Part shown: piece after piece, positions 44,350-56,871 of the stretch
How positions within the stretch are numbered: position 1 is the stretch's first letter
How the letters are laid out: each line of letters begins with the position of its first letter
From: Avena insularis
Lineage: Eukaryota; Streptophyta; Magnoliopsida; Poales; Poaceae
Reading direction: 5' to 3'
Assembly: GCA_023614405.1 (NCBI GenBank)
Contig: CM042697.1
Location: 161,176,149 to 161,240,148, forward strand
DNA: 64,000 nt
The notes under the pieces: model-generated
Databases searched by the model: none
Told to the model about the DNA's origin: nothing
The model's input: only the letters and a program-made list of their open reading frames with translations
Translations under genes and position numbers: made by a program

Positions 44350-46013
44350 CTATGTATTTGAAAGCTTGTAGCAAAACAAACTTAATGAATTGATTTATGC
44401 TATGCTTACTTTGGGTGTGTGTCCATCACATCATTCTCCTAATGATATGATCTTGTTATTAATAACATCCAATGTCCATGATCAGGAAACCATGATCATC
44501 TATTAATCAATAAGCTAGTTTAACAAGAGGCTTACTAGGGACTCTTTTATGTTTACAAAACACACAAGTATTAATGTTTCCTGTTAATACAATTATAGCA
44601 TGGAATGTAAACATTTATCATAAATACAAAGATATAATAATAACCACTTTATTATTGCCTCTTGGGCATATCTCCAACAGTCTCCCACTTGCACCAGAGT
44701 CAATAATCTAGTTTGGAAAAAACTTGTGCATGGCTTTCTGGTGTTGTATATACATGATTTCTAGTGGTAAACATAATCTTCGGATCTGACACTTTCAAGT
44801 CCGTGTGTATTTTACATGTGTTTGCGTCTGTATGCATCACTCGTTCTCCAATGAGATGGCATTGTATAAATTTTGTACTTTGATAAGACCTTTAGTTCCT
44901 TGGGGTTAAAACATGTCAATACAATTGTCGTACAATATATCTTCATAGTACTAGCCCGCTGTGAACCACACCTAGTTTGATAGGAAACTACTTCACACAA
45001 ATGCCCTCTTTTGCTGCTATGATAGTAGTCATATACTTAGCCTTTTATTGTAGTGTTTGTCATAATGTCTTAACTTTGGAACTCATCCAAATCCGTTATG
45101 GAACTTCCTTTCCATTACATTGTGCCACCCATAGTTTAAATTGAGATAAACTTAATTTGTATCTTGTGACAAGACTAGTATCAATGTAACACTTTACAAT
45201 GAACTATCTATCTATTTTCACCTCCACATAAATAACATATTCTTAGCTCTTCCAAAGATCATAAGAATATTCTTACTATCATCCAATGATCATCTTATGA
45301 GTCATTCTGGTATATGCTCATAACATTTAGAGCATAGGACATATCTGGATGTGTACATATCACGGTATGATTTATCAAAATATTCGTGTGATTTCACTCA
45401 CCAAGTGTCAATACACTTGAATCTTGATTCAGTTACCAAGTGTCAATACACTTGAATCTTTATTCAACCCTTTCCGTGCGACAAGAACCTTTCTTGTTGT
45501 TTCTATATTTAACTCTTTCAAAATCTCATCTATGTACTTCCAGCACAACCATATTAGCGTCTCAATCTATCCACATATACATTGATACCTAATATTCGGG
45601 TTTTGCCTAAGTCTTTAATCAAAATGAAATTCTTAACCTGTGTCAATAAAAGATACATCATTTCCAATAAACAATATGTCTTTCACATAATGCATTAGAA
45701 ATATTTCTTAGCACTCCCACTTAATTTCTTGCAAATGCAAGCATCTTCATTGTCTCCGCTGAAATTAAACTATTTTTATAGTTTCATCATGGTGAATATT
45801 CCAACTCCGCGATGCTTACTTCAACCATTGAAGTTTGCATGCGCTTTTAGCATCCTTTTAATTAACAAAACCCTTTGGATCATGTCATGTACACTTCCTA
45901 GGTAACCATTCTATTAGAAGAACTTTTTTTGTTTGTTCAACTACCATATACCAAAATTATATGTAGTGGTTGCTATATTAATCCGTCCAGACTAAATATC
46001 ACTATGAAAGATC
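44350..46013 (-). mobile_element. F1: Tork-like Copia relic, 3' end
   Basis: On the minus strand, an LTR start TGTTGGAGATATGCCC at 44679 runs left until the SIRE insertion at 44349. The polypurine tract (AAGTGGGAGACT, about 44691-44680) and pol remnants lie to the right. Degenerate pol text can be read on the minus strand: RNase H (KAKYMTTIIAAKEG near 45040-45000) and RT end (ILIKDLGKTRILGI, then EILKELNI, at about 45625-45480), with many stops. This is typical of Tork-lineage Copia RT. F2 cuts it at 46014. Confidence 0.75.
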
Positions 46014-47820
46014 TGTTGGGTTCGCAGCATGGAAAACAAAAAAATTCTATCGCGGGAGCACACAAAATCCAAGATCTAATCTACGAGATCGGTGCAACGA
46101 GTTTGTAGATAACTAACCCTTTTAGATCCAAAGTGTTTAACAAGATCGGATTCTCGTGGTTGATGTAGTCGATCACTTGCCAATCTCAAGATCGTGTAGA
46201 CGATCCTTTCGGCGCCACGTTCCAGTAGCACTTCCGCAGTCGGTCACATGTACGGTAGTCGATGAAGACCTTCCTCTCCCTTGTTCTAGCAGGCAGCGGA
46301 GGTAGTAGATCTCCTTGGAATCCCAACAGCATGACGGTGTGGTCCTGGAGGTGTATGAGGAGAGATTTCTGCAGGGCTTCGCCTAAGCCGGAGTAGTGCA
46401 GTGGAGGAGAGAGGGGTAGGCGGTGGCTAGGGTTTAGGCGCCTAGGATTTAGAGGTCAAGGGACTTGGGCGCCTTGGACAAGAGGTGCCTTAGGGTGCGC
46501 ACCCACCCCTCCTTATATAGGTGGGGGGCGACCAAGGGTGTTCCCAACCCAAGTTGATTCCCTCCCTAACTCGGCCTCCAAAAGAAGAGGTTGAAACCTT
46601 TTCCACCAAGACTTCCCTCTTACCAAAAACTAGAGTTTGACTTTTCAAACTAGGATTTGACTATTCAAACTAGGGTTTGACCCTTTTACTAGTCTTGGCT
46701 GAATTGACACTTTAGGTTTTGGTGTGGCCAACCCCTAGGGCATGCCACATCCCAAGTGACCCCCTCCAGGGTGCTGGACCTTTCAAAACATTCTAGAAGC
46801 TTCCGGTCAAAACACCGAAAACATTTCCGAACCCCGGAAAAACACTTTCCTTATATGAATCCTATTCTCCGGACCATTCCAGATCTCCTCGTGATGTCCC
46901 GGATCCAATCCGAGACTCCTAACAACATTCGGTGTTCAACTCACATTCTATATCTACTTTAAACAACATTGAATCCTTAAGTGTGTCTCCCTACGGTTCG
47001 TGAACTATGCAGACATGAACGAGACACCTCTCTGATCGTTAACCATTAGTGGGATCTTGAAATCCATAATGGCTCCCACACATTTCTACGATGACTTCGT
47101 GATCGAATGAATCATTTACATACGGTACTGATTCCTTTTGGCATGCGATACTTTACTTATCTGAGGTTCGATCGCCGGTATCTCTATACCTAGTTCAACC
47201 TCGTTACCGATAAGTAATCTTTACTCATTTTGTGATATGACATCTCTTGTGACCTAGTCACATGCTTGCAAGCCAATTGGTTGACATTCCATCGAGAGGG
47301 CCCAGAGTATATGTATCCATCATATGGATGGACAAATCCCACTCTTGGTCCATGTGCCTCAACACATACTTTCAGAATAACTAATGCCACCTTTATCACC
47401 ACCCAGTTACAAAGTGGTGTTGGATGTCATCAAAGTATCCATCCGATGATGGTGATTAACATGATCTCATGGTCAAAGGATTAGGTTACTATGTATTTGA
47501 AATCTTATAGCAAACGAACTCTAAATGACTTGATCTTATGCTATGCTAACTATAGAAGTGTGTCCATCACATCATTCTCCTAATGATATGTCCTTGTTAT
47601 TAATAACATCCAATGTCCATGATCAGGAAACCATGATCATCTATTAATCAACAAGCTAGTTTAATAAGAGTCTTACTAGGGACCCTTTTATGTTTACAAA
47701 ACACACAAGTATTAATGTTTTTGGTTAATACAATTATAGCATGTTATACAAAAATTTATCATAAACACAGAGATATAATAATAACCATTTAATTATTGCC
47801 TCTTGGGCATATCTCCAACA
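46014..47820 (-). repeat. F2 3' LTR (1.8 kb), Tork-like Copia
   Basis: The plus strand reads TGTTGGGTTCGC...CATATCTCCAACA, so it is a minus-strand LTR. A minus-strand TATA (CTATATAAGG, 46520-46511) lies in a GC-rich promoter. The part 47490-47820 is a close match to F1's 44350-44679. AGATC at 46009-46013 is the expected target duplication; its partner lies beyond the MULE. No genes. Confidence 0.82.
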
Positions 47821-48855
47821 GTCTCGCACTTGCACTAGAGTCAATAATTTAGTTTAGAAAAAACTTGTGCATTCAACACCCATGGCTTTCTGGTGTTGTA
47901 TATACACGTTTGCTAGTGGTAAACATAATCTTCGAATCCGAAACTTTCAGGTCCGTGTGTATTTGCATGTCTTTGCGTCTCTACGCATCACTCATTCATC
48001 AATGAGATGGCATTATATAAATTTGGTCCTTTGGTGAGACCTTTAGTTCCTTGGGGTTAAAACATGTCGATACAATTGTCATAAAATATATCTTCATAGT
48101 ACTAGCCTGCTGTGAACCACACCTAGTTTGATAACAAACCACTTGACACAAATGCCCTCTTTTGCTGCTACAATAACAGTCATATACTTAGCCTTTTGTT
48201 GTAGTATCTGTCACAATGTCTTAACTTTGGAACTCATCCAAATCCGTTATGGAATTTTCTTTCCATTACATTGTGCCACCCATAGTTTTAAATTGAGATA
48301 AACTTAATTTGTATCTTGTGACCAAACTAGTATCAATGTAACACTTTACAATGAACTATCTATCTATTTGTCACCTCTACATAAATAACATATTCTTAGT
48401 TCTTCCAAAGATCATAAGAATATCCTTACTATCGTCCAATGATCATCTTATGGGTCATTCTAGCATATGCTTATAACATTTAGAGCATAGGACATATCTA
48501 GATGTGTACATATCACAGTATGATTGATCAAAAATATTCTTGTGATTTCACTCACCAAGTGTCAAAACACTTGAATCTCATTTCACTTACCAAGTGTCAA
48601 AACACTTGAATCTTGATTCAATCCTTCCTATGCGACAAGTACCTTTCTTGTCGTTTCTATATTGAACTCATTCAATGTCTCATCTATGTACATTTGGCAC
48701 AACCATATTAGCGTCTCAATCTATCCATATAGACATTGATGCCAAATATTCTGGTTTTGCCTAAGTCTTTCATCAGAATGAAATTCTTAACCTGTAACAA
48801 TAAAAGATACATCATCTCCAATCAACAATATGTCTTTCACATAATATATTATAAA
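47821..48855 (-). pseudogene. F2 pol remnant (RNase H and RT end), Copia
   Basis: A polypurine tract (CAAGTGCGAGACTG) abuts the LTR. Minus-strand text parallels F1 and gives short RT/RNase H pieces (ETLNEFNIETTRKVLVA) with stops throughout. Two AAGTGT-caaa-ACACTT hairpins lie at 48556-48611. The match to F1 ends near 48855, where the Mutator-like end begins. Confidence 0.65.
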
Positions 48856-49200
48856 GGAATTTCTACTTTTGTGCCCTTGGTTCATTAGTTGTACTTAGTT
48901 TTCCCCAGCCTCTTAACTTTTCCTCACTTTTCCCCTCGCTATATTACAAAACCCTCGTAGGGGCTCGGACAGAGGGATGTCGTCAGGTCAAATGCTTGCA
49001 TGTTACATGTTGACTGGTGGGACCGCGTTGGGGCGGGTCATGCATTGAGCATTACGTAATGTGTCCTCGACCATTACATGCTGACGGGTGGGGCCGTGTT
49101 GGGACAGGTCCTGCATATGTGGTGAAGGGTGGGGCTGCATTGGGACGGGTCTTGCATACGTGGTGAAGGATGGGGCCGCATGGAGACACGTCAGACTAGC
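48856..49200 (+). repeat. MULE left inverted end with subterminal direct repeats
   Basis: It begins with an AT-rich head (TTTCTACTTTTGTGCCC) and passes into 3-4 degenerate repeats of about 45 bases built on GGTGGGGC, TTGGGACGGGTC and TGCATAYGTGGTGAAGG (49015-49190). MULE ends commonly carry such transposase and promoter sites. The leader then runs into the plus-strand gene. Confidence 0.55.
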
Positions 49201-49574
49201 CATTCTCGCTCACACAAAGCATTCGCTTCCCCCCGAGACTGGAACAGCTCCCACACAGCCCCTAAGCTGCTCTGCCATCGTGCCCTCCTACCTTATGTCG
49301 TCCTCGGCCCGAGAGCCACGGAGCCCACTCCACCTTTGGCTCCGCTCCCGCCCCCGCTAGATCTACCCCTTTCGTGGAACCGTATGCAATGTCGGCTGGT
49401 GTACCGACCATCCGCGTCGAGCACAGAGAAGATTGGGTGGAATCAGAGGGATCTAACGCATGGATTCCATCTAGGTAAGCATCATTTCCCTTTGTGGATT
49501 GATTATTGGCAGTATTTGAGCATGAATCGCTGGTGCTCAACTAACTGCCTTGCTTTTCGAATAGAATTGATCTA
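49201..49574 (+). other. MULE 5' leader with possible exon
   Basis: A GC-rich leader ending in ATCTAG|GTAAGC (donor-like, about 49472) and an acceptor-like CGCTTAG near 49600. Open frames here are short and probably untranslated. Confidence 0.35.
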
Positions 49575-50083
49575 GTGCTGGCATTTCGGCTATCGCTTAG
49601 ACTGGATACTAGCATAATTCGTGGTTGTGAACAATATCTCTCTAGATTTTACTTCCCAGCAGTGGTTGCAACCTCCATAACTCTTAGAGATTTGATAGAT
49701 AAAATCTATTATAAATTCCCCTGGAGCAAAGGCGAGTCAATTTGCAATATTTCAACATTAGCGAGCAAAGATTGCTCCCACTAACTAGCGAAGATGATCT
49801 AGTAATGCTTTTCTGCTTGAATGTTGTCGATCATTTTGGTCGAATTCGTCTCCATGTGCAAACTAAAGTTGAGCACATGGGAAAGAGTGTTAAATCATCA
49901 TCTGGTGGTCACGCATCATCAGGTGGTCGGGCATCATGTGTCTCTGCTGTCTCTGCTAATAGTGTGCGCCCCGATGCTCCTTGTAGGTCCACAACAGTAC
50001 CATATGTTCGCACTGTGAGTGTAAGTCGAACAGCTCGTGTGGCCGATGTGGAGGATGATGTCTACGCACTTCTATTCTTGTAG
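49575..50083 (+). pseudogene. MuDR-type transposase N-terminal fragment
   Basis: Two overlapping frames read one after the other. The first (49575-49784) has FPAVVATSITLRDLIDKIYYKF, and the second (49742-50083) has QYFNISEQRLLPLTSEDDLVMLF and RIRLHVQTK, then a Ser-rich linker. The pattern of a beta-rich PB1-like domain ending in 'L..DDLV.MF', then a low-complexity linker, is that of plant MULE transposase N-termini before the MuDR DNA-binding domain. A frameshift lies near 49740. The catalytic DDE part is missing: the Sabrina-type LTR starts at 50089 and nothing like it resumes after it. Assignment is by pattern only. Confidence 0.45.
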
Positions 50084-50367
50084 ACAGTTGTTGGGCCTCC
50101 AAGTGAAGAGGTTTGTAGAGCAGCAGCAAGTTTCCCTTAAGTGGATTACCCAAGGTTTATTAAACTCAGGGAGGAAGTGTTCAAAGGTATTCCTCTCAAG
50201 CAACCCTGCAATCAAGATACAAGATATCTCTTGTGTCCCCAACACACCTAAAACACTTTTCAGGTGTATAGGTGCACTAGTTCGGCAAAGATATAGTGAA
50301 ATACAAGTGGTAACGGTGCCAGTAAATAGCTTTTGACTTGTTGTTGACGTGGGGTAACGTGTGTGAA

Positions 50368-53300
50368 TATAACATCCCTAAAATCATGATTTCAAAGTTT
50401 GCATATCATTCATGCATGCATATAGTTTTGAGATCAATTTCAAACCAAATTCAAGAAAACAGAAGCACATAGTGCTATCATTTTATGTGAGCAACTTAAA
50501 TCAAATGGCCATCCCCATTTGAGAGCTTGAATGTTTTAAACCAAGTTTGTTTGTTTCCCTTGTTGATTGGTTGAGTGTGGAGTTAGAACAAAATCTTACA
50601 AAATAAAAATGGTTTCAAAACCATTTTCAAAACATTTGCAAATCTAGTGCTATGGCACTTTTATTTTGTTATTTCAAAAGAACCAAGCTTGAACAGAGAG
50701 ACCACTTGATTTTATGTCCTGAAATGTGATTGTTGCACACTGCAAAAATCCCAAAAAGATTTGGATTCAAATAGAGTTTGAATTCATTTGAAACTCATTT
50801 CAGAAATTCAATTTAGAAAAAGAAAAGAGAAAGGAAATGGAAAAGGGTCGGCGCCAGGAATTGAGCCCAGCAACAGACGCAGCCCATTTAGCCCACCCGG
50901 ATCCTCTCTCTCCCTCTCTCATGCGCAGACGCACCCAGCGAGCCGCTGACACTCGGACCCCACTTCCCCTCTGTTCTATTCGCTGACAAGCGGGCCCTCT
51001 CCACGTCACTCCTTCTTCCCCAAATCGCGCCCGCAGACCACGTCACCGCTGCCGTTGATGACGGTAATGGCGTGGCGTAATTAGCCTTGATGCCACGAGC
51101 GTTTCCTGTCGCGCTTCAGCCTATTTAAACCACACCTCGCCGCGGTCATTTCCCCCATGCTACACTCTCTTCTCGCCACCAGGCTGCCCTTAATTCGCGT
51201 TGCACTGTCGCAGCTCCGACGATCTCCGGCGAGATATTCCGGTAAGACCCTGTCGCCCCTTGCTGCCTAAACTTTCCAGTACGATCTCCGCGACCATGCG
51301 CATCTCCTGACCCCTCCGGTGCATGCTAGGAACATCCAGAGCCTCGGCAACATCGGCGACCACACGAGACAGACGACCCCATCAACTCCGGTGACCAATT
51401 GCGGTAAGCTCCGAGCGCCCCTTGCCCCTCTTACATACGAGGTTTCTCGCCACCGTCTTGTGCATCTTCTAAGCCATCTGGTTCGTGCTAGGGCGACGTG
51501 GAACCTCGGCAACAACTTCGACAGCAACCACCCGACGCCGTACACAACTCCGACGAGCTCCCCCAGCCTCTACAGCACGCCCCTTGACCAGCCAACACCA
51601 CCTTGAGCATCAGAAGCCCTCTGTGATTCCGGTAAGCCCCTTCTCCCTCTCGCGCGCGACCTAGAACGTCAGCTCCGCCACTGACAGACGCGCCGCCGCC
51701 TGTCGCCGCCGCTAGCAACGCCACTAGATGGTCAGGCTGCTCAACAGCGTTGGATCCAGATCGTGCGGATAGGATAGAACGCGAGTGAAGCGGTAAGATT
51801 AGATCTGAGCCGCGCGATTAAGTTAGATCTAGCGGCTCAGAAGCGTGATCCGACGCGAATCAGTACGCGCCAATCAGAGCGCGGCGCGTGGCTAGGGTTT
51901 GGTTTAAAAACAGAATTTGAATCAGATTTATATCCAAATTTGATTTAGCTATAACTTTTGATTCCCACATTAGATTTTGGCAAATTTTATACCGTTGGAA
52001 TCAGGAGAACAAGCCCTTTCTTTTTATGCAATGTGTTTAATGTTTAGCTTCTGTTAAAATGATTTTATTTGCAGAAACTTGTTTAGGACTATTTTGAGCA
52101 TATGAATTGTTTAGGAAATTGTTTTAGTGTCAAATAAACTTGGTTTAGCAAGTTTTTGACTTGGTTATGATTCATTACTATGCACTTGCTTGGTTGAGTT
52201 TTAAAAAAATCATCACTTAGCATTTTTGCATGCATGCATATGTATTTTTGTTTGTTTGTATATGTTGTGTGTAATTTGTTGCTACCATTCTTTGTGTAGA
52301 CTTTGGTGCTAGTGATTGTGATTGTGAAGAGTGCTACTCTCCCAACTACCAAGGCAAGTGGTACTTCATGAATATTTCTATCCCTATATTTTTATACAAG
52401 CATTAGAAATATTTTGCTAAGTCTTGCATGTTACTATTTTGCCAAATGCCATGTTGGGAAATCCTAAGTAGTTGTAGAATTACTAGGAAATTTCTAAGTT
52501 AAGTTACTATCTATGCCATGCTTAGCCTAGCTAGTAGCAAACAAGGGTTGGTGAATTATACAAGCTATGATGAAAATATTTCTAAGTCTTTGGACTTATG
52601 TTTTTCTTAATAAAACAACTAAGTCAATGAATCACCTGGGTGGAATGGGACTTGATTGGTGGTTTTGGTTGAGTGGTTACACAAGGCCCATGGCTATGGT
52701 TTACCTTGTGTATCTCACTTCTGGAAAGCCACCCAGGAACAAAGGGATTTTAGAGGCCAAGTGTTGAGAAGCTTCTAGTGCAGCCACTTGGCAATACGGG
52801 CTCTGCCTGGATCACATAAGTTGCTAGAACTTAGCCATTTGGACAGTTGGTGGTAGTGGGAATGATAGGTTGGAGCGCGTCCATTTGGTCTAAGGAAAGG
52901 CTTCTGAAAGGTCCTGTCTTGGGAAACCAAGTCTGGTGGGGAAAGTGCACAACCTCTACAGATGGAAAAATCTAAGTACTTAGCCAAGTCCATGGCAATG
53001 GACAACTTGAGCATCAAGACATGGAAGCTATCAAGAATCTCATCATTCCAACTTCTAAGTAAAACTTGTGGGTGAACAAGGGTGAAGGACCTCAATGTCT
53101 ATTGATGGTTCCTTGGGAAAAGTTTTGACAAAGAAAAACTTAGTGATTTCAACTAATAGGAAAAACTTATTTTGAGCAAAGCAAGCCAAGCTACACTTAG
53201 CCAAAATGCATATAGTAATATAGTCCACCTAAATTTTACTAAGGTATCACTTGCCAATACTATTCCAAAGTATTGACCCACTGTGGCTGTAACTTGTGAT

Positions 53301-53581
53301 GTTGCAGGTTACTCTGATGAGGATTAGGTGTCATGAGTCTACACTCAACATGTTTGCCTGTGGCACATGAAGATGAAGACTTATATTTATTTACTTATTC
53401 AAACTCTTGTATTAGGCCTGTGGCCTTGAGTTGTAAAGACTATGTTTATCTCTGGAATGGATGTAATAAACGACCTTTGTATCTGTGTACTTCATCTTAA
53501 ACTGTGGATGCTAGCAATGATCCAGGGACTAGCATTGCAATCACAGGGATCCTTTTTCCTTTACAAAGGAGGGATCTTACA
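50368..53581 (+). repeat. Solo LTR in the Sabrina-type LTR, TSD GTGAA
   Basis: TATAACATCCC...GGGATCTTACA (first bases mutated from TG to TA), 3214 bases, has GTGAA on both sides (50363-50367, 53582-53586). TATTTAAA at 51122-51129 is a promoter candidate. Three exon-like leader blocks each end in a G|GTAAG donor (51241, about 51409, about 51628). Exon-like block 2 is 52300-52353 (54 nt, after TGTGTAG), ending AAG|GCAAGT. The acceptor TTGCAG ends at 53307, so the intron is 954 bp. The joined frame is open and ends YSDED-stop at 53327. The nested stem-loop is at 53502-53546. Confidence 0.92.
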
Positions 53582-54763
53582 GTGAAACTGAAATTAAGAT
53601 GGAAGCAAGCAAACATGTAACAGATCTAGATGCAAACGGTGTTTCAATGTTTAGAAACAAGGCCTCATACTTTCAGTAGTGAACACTCTCTCATATAAAT
53701 ATCTTCTCTTTATGATACTACTCTTACTACTCTCTGGTTGGACACTCTAATCCATGGTAGGGCCTTCCCCAATCTAGATAACCCCACACTGTCACCTTGA
53801 GCGCTAGACGGTTCCAACAAACACCACAATTTCATAGAGACAACCAACTTAAAATATACTCATGATAAATATATATATGTAACCTAGCTTAAGTGCCACA
53901 CACGGTGTGCACGCTGTCACTTTCACACACGTGGGGAAAAGCATAGATCTATTAAAGCACCATGAGTATTTATGTAGACTCTAGCCTAAGTGCCACCATG
54001 GCGTGCACGCTGTCACTTTCACACACATGGGGAGAGCAGAGATATATTAAAGAACTTGAGTAGCAAGGTAGATCTACTAGATTACAAAGCTCATGACCAC
54101 AACAAGATCATGCATAGAGAGAGATGAACACATAGCTACCGGTAGATCCCTTAGCCTCAAGGAAGAACTACTCCCTCCTCATCACATGAATTAGCAATGG
54201 TGATGGAGATGGTGGTGTAGATCGATGGAGATGGCTCCGGGGGCACTTCCCCGTCCCGGCAGGGTGCCGGAACAGAGACTTTCTGTCCCCCGAATCTCCC
54301 CTTCGGTGGCGGCGGCGCTGCGGAACTTTTTCTAGAAGTATGATGCATGATTTAGGGTTTTCTCCCCGGGGGCTTCTTATAGGCGAAGGAGGCCAGGTCG
54401 ATGGAGGGCCAAGGGGCCCACACCCCCTTTAGGCGCCACCAGGGCTTGCCCGTGCCAAGGGGGTGCGGCCACCCTAGTGCCCTACTCCGTCTCTGCTTCG
54501 TGGTTCTGTGTTGGTCCGAGAAAAATAATGACTTTGGCTTTTGTCCCGTCCAATTCTGAGAATATTGATTTTCTACCTATCTGGAACCAAAAACAGAAGA
54601 AAACGGGCAACTAGCACTGTGGCTTCTTGTTAATAGGTTAGTACTAGAAAGTGTATAAAAATACCTCAAAGTGTAGACAAAACATAGCAAAATAGATAAT
54701 AAACAAGCATGGAGCATCAAAACTTATAGATACGTTTCCGACGTATCAAGCATCCCCAAGCTT

Positions 54764-55930
54764 AACTCCTTCTCAGCCTCGAGTAGGTAAGTGATAAAAA
54801 GAATAATCTTTGAGGTGACATGCACCATCACAATCAAGATCAAACCAATTGCAAGCACTGAAAGCTAGGATCAAACAACTCTAAACATGAGCATGAAATA
54901 TGGAGTTCTAACAGTAAGACAAAGTAACTATGCATGCAACATGAAAGGCTACACACAAATATCATGAATAACATGCATTGAAAAATGTTTGTTTGTTTCA
55001 CATACAGAAAACATGGAATAGTGGCAATCAGCTTGTCCCTCATGGAGTAGCAAATAGATGCATAGGACACCTTCAAAGTTCATAAGAGTGACTAGATACA
55101 AATAGCACAAGAACAAGCAATATCAACAATATGCATCAATCAATAAGTTTTGGGACAATGCACACAGAATAGAAACTATGCTATCTTAATGGTTCCTAAA
55201 GGTAGAAGGTGGAGACTCAATATAATGGTGGAAGAAAGTCCCTTCATAAGGAAGCAGGGATTTCAAGTTTCAAAAAGAGATTCAAAAAATTATGGTACTT
55301 GTTAACTTTCAGCCCTCATTGCCCCTATCATAAGCATCTTGAAGTGATTAAGGTTAAAGTGAACAAAGATGGAGTATATGCTTGACAAAGTATAAGTTGG
55401 CAATCTCAAGTCCCTTGAATACGAGTGCCACACCTCATGCTACTCAACTTCAGTCACATGTAAGTTCTTGTCATAGTAAGTACATGCGTATCATAGAGAA
55501 CCGCCAACGGGGTACCCCTTGCACATGGTACAGGAGCTATCCCATAACCAAAATGACAAGGCAATCAGACAATGAGAATCTCGACGATCTTTTTATTTAC
55601 TATGTGCATAGATTTTTATTGAGGATGCTTCATAGATAGCTCATTATGGTGATGCTGCAAGTTTCCACCATGATTAGGCATGGCTTAGGATAGCGGCCCA
55701 AGCGTTTCTCTAACACAAAATACATAACTCCATGGACTTGATCCAATGGCAAGCAACTCGGGCCCTGCAATGCATTCTCTTGAAAACTTTGGGACCGGAA
55801 AGTGACTAAATTAGTAGGAACTCACAATTATCCATTGAATAACAATTCTACTCTCTAAATTAGCTATCAGTTCAACTAATCATTACACGTGCCACCTTCA
55901 CCACAACCCCATACTGTAACTGTTAGGGAG
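54764..55930 (-). other. Sabrina-type 3' non-coding region
   Basis: This has the same role as 1824-3729 on the other Athila copy. GGGGTACCCC at 55509-55518 and the flanks match 2989-2998 in reverse. There is no sense-strand gene. Confidence 0.6.
55382..55639 (+). CDS. Conserved antisense ORF, second copy
   Basis: An 85-codon frame antisense to the Sabrina-type element. Residues about 31-85 match 2868-3071 (minus) with the same stop (FLLRMLHR). The N-terminal 30 residues differ. It has a Pro/Thr/Arg-rich centre and a hydrophobic end (LFIYYVHRFLL) that could be a short membrane segment. See the first copy for alternatives. Confidence 0.35.
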   Translation: MTKYKLAISSPLNTSATPHATQLQSHVSSCHSKYMRIIENRQRGTPCTWYRSYPITKMTRQSDNENLDDLFIYYVHRFLLRMLHR

Positions 55931-55953
55931 GGGATGACAATTACTAAAACTAC

Positions 55954-56871
55954 TCAGATGAATCTACTATTCTCCTCCCCCTTCACTTGAAGTTCATATT
56001 TTAGATTTTCTACCACTTGATCAGATACGGCAAGATCAGCCTCAAGTGCCAATTTCTCTTTGCGAATAAGCTCTGAGTTCTTCTTTTCTTCCTTGATAGT
56101 ACACTTTAGCTCTAATATCAACAGGTTTTTATGGGCCAATTCATCACCTAAATTGGCAACCATCTCCTGCAAACCATCCTCTGGCTAGACCACTGGGTTG
56201 ATTCATCTTGGTATGCAATGTACCATGGATCATCGGCCTGCATAGCACAATCTAACAATCCCAAAAAAATGTGGTAGGAGAAGGAGAATGTGGCCACGAC
56301 ATGATCGAATCTCCACCCTCACTGGTGTACCCGCTACGACCAATCATTGTAGACTAATTTACCCCTGCAATATCGAGGAAATTACGGCAATCGAATTGAT
56401 TAGGGTGGGCAGAGCAGGAGCGAAGGTCTTACCAAGAACTACTAGCAATTGATGTGACCGTTCGTCGAGCTATGGCGGCAGAACAAAATCTCGGTCATCA
56501 TGGACGGCGGACCTACCTGCGGTCGGTACTGCCTCAACGTACAATGCGTGCAGACGAAACAGGTGTTGGAGCCGTGGTTGAAGTGCAGCACGGTAGTCCA
56601 TCCGACGCCACCGTAGGACGGAGCCGCCGACGCGCCGACAATGGCTGCTCTGTTTGCCGGTGGGATAGGAGCTGCTTGGTGCTGGGGGCTGGGAGCGGAT
56701 GAGAGAGAAAGAGCCGACCTCACGTGTGTCATACACGATCCCACTTGTCAATGTTTGGGGGAGTAGCAGCTCAGGCATTTTAGCATATTTGCCAATTTTG
56801 CATATCTGCCGAACTTTTTCTCTGAAATTTTCATATTTGTCACATGACCACCACATGTTTGTGACCCACAA
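55954..56871 (-). pseudogene. Second MULE gene, coiled-coil protein, decayed
   Basis: The minus strand runs inward from the right MULE end. A first-exon candidate (about 56760-56503) ends CCGCAG|GTAGGT, a strong donor. An acceptor TATTGCAG is near 56370-56363, and broken frames follow (SWPHSPSPTTFF; PWYIAYQDESTQW). The last part (56172-55954) is an open coiled coil (DELAHKNLLILELKCTIKEEKKNSE...). I do not recognise the family. It converges on the plus-strand transposase-like gene, which is the layout of MuDR (mudrA and mudrB), but homology to mudrB cannot be claimed. Confidence 0.35.

Larger units (their letters stand above)
50089..55930 (-). mobile_element. Sabrina-type Athila element, 3' end
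   Basis: On the minus strand the LTR begins TGATACGTCGG at 54748 and ends GGAGGCCCAACA at 50089. With the solo LTR and its duplication removed it is about 1.44 kb, the size of Sabrina-type LTRs. The polypurine tract (AAGCTTGGGGATGCT, 54763-54749) and the 3' non-coding region lie to the right. That region is nearly identical in places to the Athila copy at 2830-3260. It is truncated near 55930, where MULE sequence resumes. Left flank ACAGT (50084-50088). No pol is left. Confidence 0.75.

Noticed and set aside
45409..45470. Repeats with short spacers as a CRISPR-like array
   Set aside because: Only two units, in a plant Copia relic. No CRISPR context.
54157..54348. Small minus-strand ORF in the Sabrina-type LTR
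   Set aside because: Falls in the LTR leader near its TATA (54381-54373). Typical GC-rich leader noise.
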